NCBI GenBank assembly: GCA_965200035.1
Contig: OZ241334.1
Location: 4,154,001 to 4,218,000 of the forward strand
Direction: 5' to 3'
DNA from: UBA1952 sp965200035
GTDB lineage: Bacteria > Bacteroidota > Bacteroidia > Chitinophagales > Chitinophagaceae
DNA length: 64,000 nt
Both the position numbers and the translations under genes were made by a program. This document shows positions 43,025 to 51,999 of this stretch, piece after piece. The notes under the pieces were generated by a model. The model did no database searches and was not told where the DNA came from. It saw only the letters and a list, made by a program, of their open reading frames with translations. Position 1 is the first letter of the stretch. Each line of letters begins with the position of its first letter.

Positions 43025-45319
43025 ATGAGGGAATTACTGAGTAAGTTAAAAAATAATACCGAGAAATTAAAATTAGTATTTAAACCAGATTTTTTCAGGA
43101 TTTCCGATCCTTCTGATAAAAAAAAGTTTTTGGAACTGATTGAGGATGATATTTTTCTGACAGATGATATTTATAATCAATTAAAAGAGCTTGTTCGTAG
43201 CCGCCACCCTAAAAAAACTTTTTCTGAAGAAGAATACGCTATTGAAATCAGCAAACATATTGGTAAGATACCTCTTGAGGAATATGGAGTTTGGATCTAT
43301 TATCCCTGGAGTAGAAGATTAGTGCATTTGCTGGACGAGCAGGAATTTGTAGAATTGAGAACAAGCCGTAATAATTACAAAATTACGGATGAAGAGGAAG
43401 AAGTTTTGGCCACAAAGAAAATTGGCGTAGTAGGATTATCGGTGGGTCAGTCGGTAACACTGACGTTATGTATGGAGCGCGTGATCGGTGAGATCAGAAT
43501 TGCTGATTTTGATACGCTGGAGCTGACGAACATCAATCGTATCCGCAGTGGCGTACATAATCTGGCAATGCACAAGACGATAATCGTAGCGCGTGAAATT
43601 GCAGAAATTGATCCGTTTCTGAAAGTAGTGCCTTTTTCGGAAGGCCTGAATGACGGAAATATGGATCAGTTCTTCAAAGAAGGCGGACAGCTGGATATTG
43701 TGATTGATGAATGTGACGGACTGGATATAAAAATTAAGCTTCGGGAGAAGGCCAAATCGCTGCAGGTACCTGTAGTGATGGAAGCCAGTGACCGGGGAAC
43801 GCTGGATGTAGAACGCTTTGACCTGCAGCCTGACCGGCCTTTATTGCATGGCTTTATCGATCACCTCGATGCCAGCACGATCGGCTCATTGAGTAACGAA
43901 GAAAAGATCCCTTTTATATTACCCATGCTGGGTGTTGAAACGATTTCCGGAAGACTGAAAGCCTCTATGGTAGAGGTTGGACAGACTATTGTGACCTGGC
44001 CACAGCTTGCGTCTGCGGTAGCACTGGGCGGGGCAATCTGCGCAGATGTCTGTCGGCGCATTCTGCTCAATCAGTTCAGCGACTCCGGAAGATATTTTAT
44101 TGATATCGAAGAATTGGTGGGTGATCGTCCTAAAAAGATGGAGGGTACCTATAAAGCTACATTGATAGAGCTTCCGGAACCCCAGCTAGGCGCCATGCAG
44201 CGCGATATTGAGCAAATAAATTTATCGCCGTCTGCAATTGATGCAACAGCGCTTACCGAAATAGTGACAGCTGCTACCCTCGCCCCTTCTGCCGGCAACG
44301 CGCAACCCTGGAAATGGAGTTCTTCTCAGGGAAATATTTATCTCTTCCACAATCGGAAAAAGTCAGCATCATGGTCTGATGAAGATGATTTTTTGGCCAA
44401 TATCGCCTTTGGCGCAGCACTTGAGAATGCAATTTTAAAGGCACAAACGCTGGGCTACACAACTATATATGAGTTGCATCCACTTGGCAAAGACAGTGAT
44501 CTTGTAGCGGCATTGAGCTTTACTACAAAAGCTGATGCAATTGATAAAAGCATATTACAGCTTACACAAAATATTCCGCTCCGCCTCACCAACCGTAAGG
44601 AAGGAACAGCCGCTGCGCTACCCGCTTCTGTACTTCAGGAACTCCGGCAAAACTTTCCCAATACACCTGGTATCAGCCTTTCCCTGCTTGAAGATCGTGA
44701 TTCTATTGAAAAAATTTCCCGCATCGTATCTGTGGCAGAAAGCCTTCGCTTCCTTCACCCGCAGGCGCACCATGAGATTTATGAAAAAGAATTGAAATGG
44801 AACGATGATGGCAAGCAGAAAATATATGAAGGCCTTGACATCCGCACAATGGAAATGGAGCTGAAAGATGAAGTAGGTGTGAAAGTCGCTTCTGATCCAC
44901 GCGTGATAGCCTTGCTGAATGTATGGGAGAAAGGTACGGCCTTTGAAAAAATCGCCCGCAAGCAGGTAATGTCGGCATCGGCAATCGGGCTTATCAGCAT
45001 CCCTTCATTTAATGGGGACGAATTTATAGAAGGTGGCCGGGCGCTGGAAAATTTCTGGCTGCAATGCTCTGCTCACCGTATTGCGCTTCATCCGCTTTCT
45101 GCGCCGGTATTTCTTTATACAAAACTCAAATACTGCAAAGACCACGGCATGAGCGATAGATCTGTAAAAATTATCAACGATCTTTATAAGGATCTTATTG
45201 CACTATATCCCGAACTGGAAACAAAACAAGGTATTTTTCTGTTCCGCCTTTCTGAGGCGGCTGCAGCTACGGCGCAATCATTGCGCTGGCCGATCGATCA
45301 ACTTTATACGCCACTATAA
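43025..45319 (+). CDS. E1-like (ThiF) / nitroreductase fusion, Rv1355c (MoeY) family
   Basis: A 764-residue two-enzyme fusion. Residues 1-115 are a helical N-terminal region. The E1/ThiF/MoeB Rossmann domain follows, with GLSVGQS (137-143), DFD (161-163) and NINR (169-172), the ATP/Mg and adenylation residues. A CxxC zinc pair is not seen. From about residue 400 comes a nitroreductase-fold FMN domain with LAPSAGNAQPWKW (419-431), RLTNRK, and a C-terminal half with GGRALENFWLQCSA. The nearest named family is the mycobacterial Rv1355c/MoeY group, whose activity is not known. The next gene starts 5 bases downstream. Adenylation of a carboxylate followed by flavin redox chemistry is an inference. 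Confidence 0.85.
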   Translation: MRELLSKLKNNTEKLKLVFKPDFFRISDPSDKKKFLELIEDDIFLTDDIYNQLKELVRSRHPKKTFSEEEYAIEISKHIGKIPLEEYGVWIYYPWSRRLVHLLDEQEFVELRTSRNNYKITDEEEEVLATKKIGVVGLSVGQSVTLTLCMERVIGEIRIADFDTLELTNINRIRSGVHNLAMHKTIIVAREIAEIDPFLKVVPFSEGLNDGNMDQFFKEGGQLDIVIDECDGLDIKIKLREKAKSLQVPVVMEASDRGTLDVERFDLQPDRPLLHGFIDHLDASTIGSLSNEEKIPFILPMLGVETISGRLKASMVEVGQTIVTWPQLASAVALGGAICADVCRRILLNQFSDSGRYFIDIEELVGDRPKKMEGTYKATLIELPEPQLGAMQRDIEQINLSPSAIDATALTEIVTAATLAPSAGNAQPWKWSSSQGNIYLFHNRKKSASWSDEDDFLANIAFGAALENAILKAQTLGYTTIYELHPLGKDSDLVAALSFTTKADAIDKSILQLTQNIPLRLTNRKEGTAAALPASVLQELRQNFPNTPGISLSLLEDRDSIEKISRIVSVAESLRFLHPQAHHEIYEKELKWNDDGKQKIYEGLDIRTMEMELKDEVGVKVASDPRVIALLNVWEKGTAFEKIARKQVMSASAIGLISIPSFNGDEFIEGGRALENFWLQCSAHRIALHPLSAPVFLYTKLKYCKDHGMSDRSVKIINDLYKDLIALYPELETKQGIFLFRLSEAAAATAQSLRWPIDQLYTPL

Positions 45320-45324
45320 TTTGT

Positions 45325-46008
45325 ATGCAACTTACATTTAGAGCCTTTCATGCAGTTGAAAAAAGATCCCTTTCGGAGCGATTCCTGGAAGGGCATGGTA
45401 AGGTTTTAAAAGACTACGGGATTACCAATATCACTACAAATAATGCGGCCTGGATGGATAATCCGAGCATCTATTGCATTGTGGCAGAAAACGAGCATGG
45501 CGAACTGGAAGGCGGCATCAGGGTACAATTGGTAGATGGCATTCATCCGCTGCCGGTAGAAAAAGCGATCGGGCATATTGACAGTAACATCTATTCCCTG
45601 GTAGCGCAGTATAAAAATGAGGGCGCTGGTGAGCTATGTGCGCTGTGGAATTCCAAAGCCGTTGCAGGCATGGGCATCAGCGTATTTCTTACCCGTGCAG
45701 GCATCTCCATTACCAACCAGATTAAGTGCAATATCCTGCTGGGCATTTGTGGCGATTATACGCTCAAGATGTTCCGGAATGTAGGCTTTATGGTTGATAC
45801 AAGCCTGGGCGATAACGGGGAGTTCATTTATCCTAAAGAAGATTTCATAGCACGCGTATTGGGTATCCTCAATGCAAAGAATCTGGAAACGGCAGCGGAT
45901 GAAGATCGTGTAAGAATGCTGGATCTGCGGCAAAATCCGGTACAGTTTTTCAAAGAAAACGGTCCTAAAGGTTTGGTAGAAATAAATTACAATCTAATTA
46001 TTGAGTAA
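45325..46008 (+). CDS. GNAT / LuxI-fold acyltransferase-like protein
   Basis: A 227-residue protein not recognised as a named family. Its middle follows the pattern of autoinducer-synthase and N-acyl-amino-acid-synthase folds: IYCIVAENEHGELEGGIRV, then GELCALWNSKAVAGMGIS, then LTRAGISITNQIKCNILLG and LKMFRNVGF. Those segments would be the CoA/ACP-binding strand-helix of a GNAT fold. Its start lies 5 bases after the fusion enzyme gene. The following kinase gene's frame overlaps its end if a TTG start is used. A role making an acylated molecule is inferred. Confidence 0.6.
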   Translation: MQLTFRAFHAVEKRSLSERFLEGHGKVLKDYGITNITTNNAAWMDNPSIYCIVAENEHGELEGGIRVQLVDGIHPLPVEKAIGHIDSNIYSLVAQYKNEGAGELCALWNSKAVAGMGISVFLTRAGISITNQIKCNILLGICGDYTLKMFRNVGFMVDTSLGDNGEFIYPKEDFIARVLGILNAKNLETAADEDRVRMLDLRQNPVQFFKENGPKGLVEINYNLIIE

Positions 46009-46015
46009 GCGAGAA

Positions 46016-48175
46016 ATGACTATCAAAACGGTTTTTGGTTCCTTAGCCCTGCAGTTGCTCTTTCTACTGTCCGCGTTTTCTTCCGGTGCCGAGGTACTCA
46101 CAGCCAATGATGGCGTTGTGCATGTTCGGTCAGGACTTTCTTTTCTTGCAGACACTAATCATTTGTTTACCATCCAGGAAGTAATGGGCGGAGCACATGT
46201 GTTTACGCCTTTCAGGAGTGGGACTATGAATATGGGCAACAGTAAATCTGCTTACTGGCTCAAACTTACAGTGACTAATGAGACAGAGCAGCCGACCGTT
46301 TTATTAAAGATTGCCAATTCTGCGCTGGATACCGTTATCTTTTTTGATCCGCAGCCGGATGGAAAAGTCAGAACGATCAAAAGCGGTGAATCTCTTCCGT
46401 TTGCTGCGCACCCATATAAGAGCACTGATTACATTTTTGCAATGCAGATTCAGCCGCATGCCAGCAAGAATGTATATCTTAAAATAAGCAGCTCCGATCC
46501 TTTGCTTATTCCCATGAGTCTGGGTACCACTGAGCAGATTTTTTCGCAGGATAAATCAAAGGATATCTTCTGGGGCATTTATATTGGCATTATGCTGGCG
46601 ATGGTCGTTTACAACACCTTTATCTATGTAAGCACCAAAGACAATATCTACCTGAGCTACCTGATTTATGTACTTGCGGTGCTCATTGCCCAGATCAATA
46701 TTTCCGGCTATGCTGCGCAATTGCTTTGGCCCAACACTATGAAGGTTGCTTTTTACAGCGCCTTCATTACCCCTTATCTGGTAGGCATTGCAGGACTGGA
46801 ATTTGGTCGCCGTTTCCTGCACACAAAGGTTTACACACCTAAGTCCGATAAGCTGTTTATGATCGCTAATTGCCTGTATACAATAGCGTTCCTGATCGCC
46901 ATATTCGGCAAGTATGATATTGGCCTTACTATGATTGATATGACCGCCGGCCTGTCTGCGTTCATTATCCTTTCTGTAGCTATCCGGATTGTGCTCGTAG
47001 GCTATCGTCCGGCCATTTTTTTTCTGGTCGCCTGGAGCGTATTCTTGGTTGGCATTTTTGTATTTGTTTTCAAGAACCTGAATATTCTTCCGTACAACAA
47101 CTTCACTATTTACACCATGCCAATTGGCTCGGCGCTGGAAGTTGTATTACTGTCTATAGCCCTTGCCGATAAGATCAATACGCTGAAAAAGGAAAAAGAT
47201 TCTTCTCAGGCGCAGGCGCTGTTTGAGTCTGAAAAAAATGCAGAGCTTATCAAGACGCAAAATGTTCTCTTGGAGACCAAAGTGGTTGAGCGTACCTCCG
47301 AGTTAAATGAATTGAATGGTGAGCTTACCTCAGCCATTTCAGATCTAAAGGGCGCTCAGGCGCAGCTCGTAGAATCAGAGAAAATGGCATCACTGGGTCA
47401 GTTGACAGCTGGCATCGCGCATGAGATCAATAACCCGATCAACTTTGTAATTTCCAATGTAAAACCGCTGAAGCGTGATGTGGCGATGCTGGTAGATGCG
47501 TTCTCGCAGGTTGAGCAAATGCTGAGAGAACAACATCCTGACGATAACATTGTTAATACGATCAACAAGCTAAAAGAAGAGCTTGAATATGATTATCTTA
47601 CTACAGAAATCGACTTTTTGCTGAAAGGGATTAGTGAAGGCTCAGAGCGGACAGCGGAGATTGTAAAAGGTCTGCGTATATTCGCAAGAGTTGATGAAAA
47701 TGACCTTAAAACCACGAATATTCATGATGGCATAGATTCTACAATCATCATTGTCAATACATTGCTGAGCGATAAGATTACAGTGGAAAAAGATTATGGC
47801 CCGCTGTCTGTGATTGAGTGTTTCCCCGGAAAGCTGAATCAGGCGTTCCTGAACATCATCTCCAATGGTATTCATGCAATAAAATCAAGAATAGGTGAAC
47901 AGTCGGGCGGTAAGATCAGCATCAGGACATGGGTAGAAGGTGATGATTTTAATGTTAGCATCAGAGATAATGGCTGTGGTATGCCGGAAGAAGTGAGGAA
48001 TAAGATTTTTGAACCTTTTTATTCAACTAAAGACGTTGGCGAAGGCACCGGTCTCGGTTTGTCCATCGCATATAATATCATTAAAAAGCATAACGGACAA
48101 ATTTCCGTTGAATCTGTAGTAAACGAAGGCACTGAATTCATTCTTACGATTCCTGTAAATCAGCAGTACTCATGA
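46016..48175 (+). CDS. 7TMR-DISM sensor histidine kinase
   Basis: About 719 residues from the ATG at 46016; a TTG at 46001 is also in frame. After a signal peptide comes an extracellular 7TMR-DISMED2-like beta domain (about 30-185, with SAYWLKLTVTN), seven TM helices (about 190-395) and a coiled coil. Then comes a HisKA-type phospho-acceptor GIAHEINNPINFV (His469) and a HATPase with N box NQAFLNIISNGIHAI, DNGCGMP, FEPFYSTK and GEGTGLGLSI. DISM sensors usually bind small external ligands such as carbohydrates or other metabolites. It overlaps the next gene by 4 bases. Confidence 0.92.
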   Translation: MTIKTVFGSLALQLLFLLSAFSSGAEVLTANDGVVHVRSGLSFLADTNHLFTIQEVMGGAHVFTPFRSGTMNMGNSKSAYWLKLTVTNETEQPTVLLKIANSALDTVIFFDPQPDGKVRTIKSGESLPFAAHPYKSTDYIFAMQIQPHASKNVYLKISSSDPLLIPMSLGTTEQIFSQDKSKDIFWGIYIGIMLAMVVYNTFIYVSTKDNIYLSYLIYVLAVLIAQINISGYAAQLLWPNTMKVAFYSAFITPYLVGIAGLEFGRRFLHTKVYTPKSDKLFMIANCLYTIAFLIAIFGKYDIGLTMIDMTAGLSAFIILSVAIRIVLVGYRPAIFFLVAWSVFLVGIFVFVFKNLNILPYNNFTIYTMPIGSALEVVLLSIALADKINTLKKEKDSSQAQALFESEKNAELIKTQNVLLETKVVERTSELNELNGELTSAISDLKGAQAQLVESEKMASLGQLTAGIAHEINNPINFVISNVKPLKRDVAMLVDAFSQVEQMLREQHPDDNIVNTINKLKEELEYDYLTTEIDFLLKGISEGSERTAEIVKGLRIFARVDENDLKTTNIHDGIDSTIIIVNTLLSDKITVEKDYGPLSVIECFPGKLNQAFLNIISNGIHAIKSRIGEQSGGKISIRTWVEGDDFNVSIRDNGCGMPEEVRNKIFEPFYSTKDVGEGTGLGLSIAYNIIKKHNGQISVESVVNEGTEFILTIPVNQQYS

Positions 48176-49257
48176 GCAACAAGATAAATGTACTATACCT
48201 GGATGACGAGCAGCACAACCTGAACAGTTTTAAGGCGCTGCTAAGAATGGATTATAATATCTATCTGGCCAACTCTGCCGAAGAGGCGGAAGCAATTCTT
48301 CAGGAGCGTCCTAATATAGAAGTGGTAATCAGTGATCAGAAGATGCCTAAAAAGACCGGCGTTGAGTTTTTTGAATACCTTCAGAAAGCCCATCCATTGC
48401 CGGTACGCATGTTGCTTACAGCCTATACAGATTCCGAGGCTATGATGAAGGCCATCAATCAGGGCAATATTTTCCGGTATATTACCAAGCCCTGGAAAGA
48501 GTATGAGATTAAATCTGCCATCGAGGAAGCGCATCAGTATTATATGAGCAATTCCCTGCTCAAGGTAAAAAATGAAGAGCTCCAAGAGGCTTATGATGAG
48601 CTCGACAGCTTCTCTTATACAGTTGCCCATGATATCCGTGGACCTATCCTAAGCGTATTATCTTCCATTGAAATGTTGAAAAAAATGGATGATCCGGGTG
48701 AAAATAAGCGTTTCCTTTCCATTCTGGAGAAAACGATGGTCAACCTGAACTCATTCATTATTAATACGCATAGCTACCACCGCCTGCAACGTGGAGCTGT
48801 AGCCATCGAGGAAATCGATTTTTCAAAGCTGGCAGAAAGTATCCGCGATGTATCTGAAATGCAGCGCAGGCTGCACAACATTGAGTTTGAGGTAGCTATA
48901 GACCAGCAAAAAACATTCCGGTCTGATAAGATTCTGCTCAGTCTTATAATAGATAATATTGTATCTAACGCTTTTAAATACCGAAAAGAAGGGACCACTT
49001 CGCATAAAGTGCAATTGAATATCCGGGTTGAGGATAACAAAGCTTTAATCGAAGTTTCAGACAATGGTGTTGGTATCAACGGCGATCACCTTGAGCGCAT
49101 TTTTGACCTTTTCTTCAGAGGTGAAACGATGGCACCTGGTTCCGGTTACGGACTGTACAATGTAAACCGCGCGGTGAAAAAACTAAACGGAACCATCGAC
49201 GTCAAATCTCAGCCCAACGAGGGCAGCACCTTCCGGGTTTCCATCGAAGGACAGTAA
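48172..49257 (+). CDS. REC-histidine kinase hybrid
   Basis: A 361-residue cytoplasmic protein with a receiver domain (D55 in VVISDQKMPK, K106 in ITKPW), a coiled-coil linker, a HisKA-type His153 in TVAHDIRGPI and a HATPase with DNIVSNAFKYR, DNGVGIN, LFFRG and GSGYGLYNV. It has no membrane segment. An ATGA overlap couples it to the DISM kinase. It could take phosphate from that kinase on D55 and adjust its own kinase activity, a relay step. Confidence 0.92.
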   Translation: MSNKINVLYLDDEQHNLNSFKALLRMDYNIYLANSAEEAEAILQERPNIEVVISDQKMPKKTGVEFFEYLQKAHPLPVRMLLTAYTDSEAMMKAINQGNIFRYITKPWKEYEIKSAIEEAHQYYMSNSLLKVKNEELQEAYDELDSFSYTVAHDIRGPILSVLSSIEMLKKMDDPGENKRFLSILEKTMVNLNSFIINTHSYHRLQRGAVAIEEIDFSKLAESIRDVSEMQRRLHNIEFEVAIDQQKTFRSDKILLSLIIDNIVSNAFKYRKEGTTSHKVQLNIRVEDNKALIEVSDNGVGINGDHLERIFDLFFRGETMAPGSGYGLYNVNRAVKKLNGTIDVKSQPNEGSTFRVSIEGQ

Positions 49258-49469
49258 TTATAATTGGTCAACAGGATTTTACTTATTGCATTAAAATTTA
49301 CTTAGCAGTTTATTTGAACATTTTCTACAAGGAAATCAGTTTCTTTCCTGTAGTTGTGACAGATTTTCTAGCTGGCAGGAAAGGACAATTGTTTTTATTT
49401 GCATTTGAAAATTTATTCAATGGATTGCATTTGAATATTTTTCACGATCTATGTAGTAAAAAACAATTC

Positions 49470-49904
49470 TTAAACTCCTTGATTCCGGTTTTTAAGTATA
49501 GCAGTTGTAAGTTTACCGGCAGCGATCAGTTTATTACGTTCATCAGTCACCCTAATATCCCAAACATGAGTAGTAGCCCCTATATGCAATGGACTAGCTG
49601 TAGCCGTAATCAGGCCATTTGTTTTTCCCCTGAGATGACTGCATTCAATGTTGATACCTACGGCCAATTGCTTATCGGGATCAATGCAAAGCCACGAAGC
49701 CACGCTGCCAACTGTTTCTATCAGGGCAGCAGTAGCGCCGCCATGTAAGAGTCCGAAAGGCTGATGAGTCTTTTCATTGACCGGCATGGTAGCTTTTAAA
49801 TAGTTTTCACCAAATTCAGTAAAAAATATATGAAGATGCCCGGCAAGTGTATTCTTTGATAAATTATTTAAAGACAATAAGTTAATATTTTTTTGCTCCC
49901 GCAT
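49470..49904 (-). CDS. Hotdog-fold thioesterase (PaaI/EntH type)
   Basis: A 144-residue acyl-CoA thioesterase-like protein. FGLLHGGATAALIETVGSVAS is the catalytic helix region of the PaaI/YdiI (DHNA-CoA hydrolase) group, with the Glu of IETVG as likely catalytic base. Some members act in menaquinone synthesis; the substrate here is not known. Bases 49258-49469, between this gene and the convergent kinase gene, contain no clear terminator or gene. Confidence 0.88.
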   Translation of the reverse strand: MREQKNINLLSLNNLSKNTLAGHLHIFFTEFGENYLKATMPVNEKTHQPFGLLHGGATAALIETVGSVASWLCIDPDKQLAVGINIECSHLRGKTNGLITATASPLHIGATTHVWDIRVTDERNKLIAAGKLTTAILKNRNQGV

Positions 49905-50053
49905 AACAGCAATATATTCATTTTAGTAAAAAAAAATTTTTTTCTTTTCAAGAGTTTGGCACGCTAATTGCTAGGAGTAGATGATCAGCCGACACATAAT
50001 ATAGGTAATAAATATTCGTTTCAAGACCCCAATAAGTTACTAACTAATTCACT

Positions 50054-51397
50054 ATGCAAACCATTCTAGTAGCCGGTGCAGGAAAATCGTCCATTTTTCT
50101 CATTCACTACCTTCTTACTCACTCATCACGAAATAAATGGAAAGTAATTGTTGCCGATGGCAACGAAGAAGCAATTTATGAGAAAATAGGCAACCATCCT
50201 GCCGCACAAGCTGCTGTATTAGATATTACGAACGATGAACAACGGGAAAAGCTTGTAGAGCAGGCTAGCATCGTTATCTCGTTGATGCCGCCAAATCTTC
50301 ATTTGTATCTTGCAAAAGACTGCCTGAAATACAAGAAAAATTTAATCACCTCGTCCTATGTATCGCCTGAAATGCGTGCAATGGATCAGGAAGTCAAAGA
50401 TGCCGGGCTGATGTTTATGTGCGAAATGGGCCTTGATCCGGGCATTGACCATATGACTGCAAGCGAGCTCATTCACAGCATCCAAAAGCTGGCAGGTGTG
50501 CTTACTTCATTTAAATCATATTGCGGTGGTCTTATTGCATCCGAAAGTGATGATAATCCATGGCATTATAAGTTTAGCTGGAACCCCCGCAATATAATTA
50601 CAGCAGGTGCAGATGGCGCGCATTATCTGAACAAAGGCAATGATGAAACCGTCTCTTACGAGCAAATGTTCAAAAACAACAAGAGCATCAATGTTAAAGG
50701 TCTTGGCGAACTCGCATCGTATGCTAACCGCGATTCCCTGAAATATCTGGACATCTATGAAGTGCCTGATGTAACGACTTTCCTGAGGGCTACCCTACGC
50801 CATCCTAATTTCTGCAAAGGCTGGAGCGCGATAGTAGATCTTGGCCTCACCAATATGAATGATGAGATTGATTCTGCGGCCGGACTTACTTATGCCGCGT
50901 GGGTAGGTGAAAAGGCCGGCTTTGATGGTAATGGATCGCTGGGATCGCTGGAAGATTTTGTAGCTGATAAGCTTAAGATAACCCCTCAGGGGCTGGAGAT
51001 ACAAATGCTTGAATGGCTCGGCCTGTTCAGCAATGATCCGATCCGCTCAGACAAAAAAGTATCCGGTGAAATATTGCTTGATCTGCTGACTACCAAATGG
51101 CAGATGAAGCCAAAGGATAAAGACATGGTGGTGATGCAGCACGAAGTGGAATACTTATTCCGGGGCAAGCCGGTAAATCTCACCACTACTATGGTGATTA
51201 AAGGGGAAGACCGGGAATTTTCCGCTATGGCAAAAACGGTGGGTCTGCCAATGGGTATTTTAGCCCGTCTTGTGCTGACCAATAAGATAGGTAAGCTGCC
51301 TGTAGGAGTACACATCCCGAATATGCCGGGCATTTATAAGCCTTTGCTCAGAGAGCTTGCACACCACGGTATAGAATTCCACGAAGAGATTTTATAA
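50054..51397 (+). CDS. Saccharopine dehydrogenase family protein
   Basis: A 447-residue NAD(P)-linked oxidoreductase. The N-terminal Rossmann segment is QTILVAGAGKSSIFLIHYLL with an acidic VIVADGN end. MCEMGLDPGIDHMTA, YCGGLIA and the W-rich LTYAAWVGEK are typical of saccharopine reductase-like proteins (Lys9 type). It probably serves lysine degradation or a related reaction. Ends at a strong shared terminator. Confidence 0.9.
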   Translation: MQTILVAGAGKSSIFLIHYLLTHSSRNKWKVIVADGNEEAIYEKIGNHPAAQAAVLDITNDEQREKLVEQASIVISLMPPNLHLYLAKDCLKYKKNLITSSYVSPEMRAMDQEVKDAGLMFMCEMGLDPGIDHMTASELIHSIQKLAGVLTSFKSYCGGLIASESDDNPWHYKFSWNPRNIITAGADGAHYLNKGNDETVSYEQMFKNNKSINVKGLGELASYANRDSLKYLDIYEVPDVTTFLRATLRHPNFCKGWSAIVDLGLTNMNDEIDSAAGLTYAAWVGEKAGFDGNGSLGSLEDFVADKLKITPQGLEIQMLEWLGLFSNDPIRSDKKVSGEILLDLLTTKWQMKPKDKDMVVMQHEVEYLFRGKPVNLTTTMVIKGEDREFSAMAKTVGLPMGILARLVLTNKIGKLPVGVHIPNMPGIYKPLLRELAHHGIEFHEEIL

Positions 51398-51408
51398 AAT
51401 AAAAGCAC

Positions 51409-51446
51409 AATAGAAAAAGCAACCGATCAAGGTTGCTTTTTCTATT
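51409..51446. terminator. Bidirectional terminator, perfect 16-bp stem
   Basis: AATAGAAAAAGCAACC (51409-51424) pairs with 51431-51446 around GATCAA. It serves the convergent saccharopine dehydrogenase-like and smpB genes. Confidence 0.9.
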
Positions 51447-51447
51447 A

Positions 51448-51894
51448 TCAGGATAAATATCGTTTCATTTCACGGTCTGCATCGCGGCTCTTGATGCTTT
51501 CCCGCTTATCGTGGAGTTTCTTGCCTTTGCCCAGGCCAATCTCAAGCTTTGCCCAGCCTTTGTCATTAATCGATATGCTGAGTGGCACAATAGTCAATCC
51601 TTTTTCCTTGACCTTATCGCCCCATTTGCGCAGTTCTTTTTTATTGAGCAGCAATTTACGCTCCTGCACCGGATCGTGCGAAGCGTAGCCAGCGTTGGCA
51701 TATTCGGCAATATGCAGGCTCTTTACCCAAAGCTCACCTTTGATAAACAGGCAATAGCTGTCATTAAAGCTCACGCGACTATTGCGCACAGACTTAATCT
51801 CGGAACCCGAAAGCACCAAGCCAGCCGTAAGCCGGTCTTCAATAGCATATTCAAAAGTAGCCGGACGGTTTTTTATATAAACGGAAACGTTCAA
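51448..51894 (-). CDS. smpB: SsrA-binding protein SmpB
   Basis: A 148-residue tmRNA partner in ribosome rescue. The order of blocks is family-typical: KNRPATFEYAIEDRLTAG, VLSGSEIKSVR, NDSYCLFIKGE, HDPVQERKLLL and the C-terminal KLHDKRESIKSRDADREMKR. The only start in frame is TTG; the codon three before it is a stop (TAA). AAAAAGAA just upstream could be a weak ribosome site. Confidence 0.96.
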   Translation of the reverse strand: MNVSVYIKNRPATFEYAIEDRLTAGLVLSGSEIKSVRNSRVSFNDSYCLFIKGELWVKSLHIAEYANAGYASHDPVQERKLLLNKKELRKWGDKVKEKGLTIVPLSISINDKGWAKLEIGLGKGKKLHDKRESIKSRDADREMKRYLS

Positions 51895-51999
51895 TTCTTT
51901 TTAATTAAAAATGAAAAATTAAAAAGGCGAAAGACATATTTGCTGTTGTTTCATAGCATACACATGCCACGAACAGGACGACTTTTTAACTTTTACTCC

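Noticed and set aside
41790..49257. Molybdopterin synthesis locus because of the MoeY name
   Set aside because: No moa, mob or mog genes are nearby; the family name alone does not show that role, and the oxidoreductase operon at the window start is far away.
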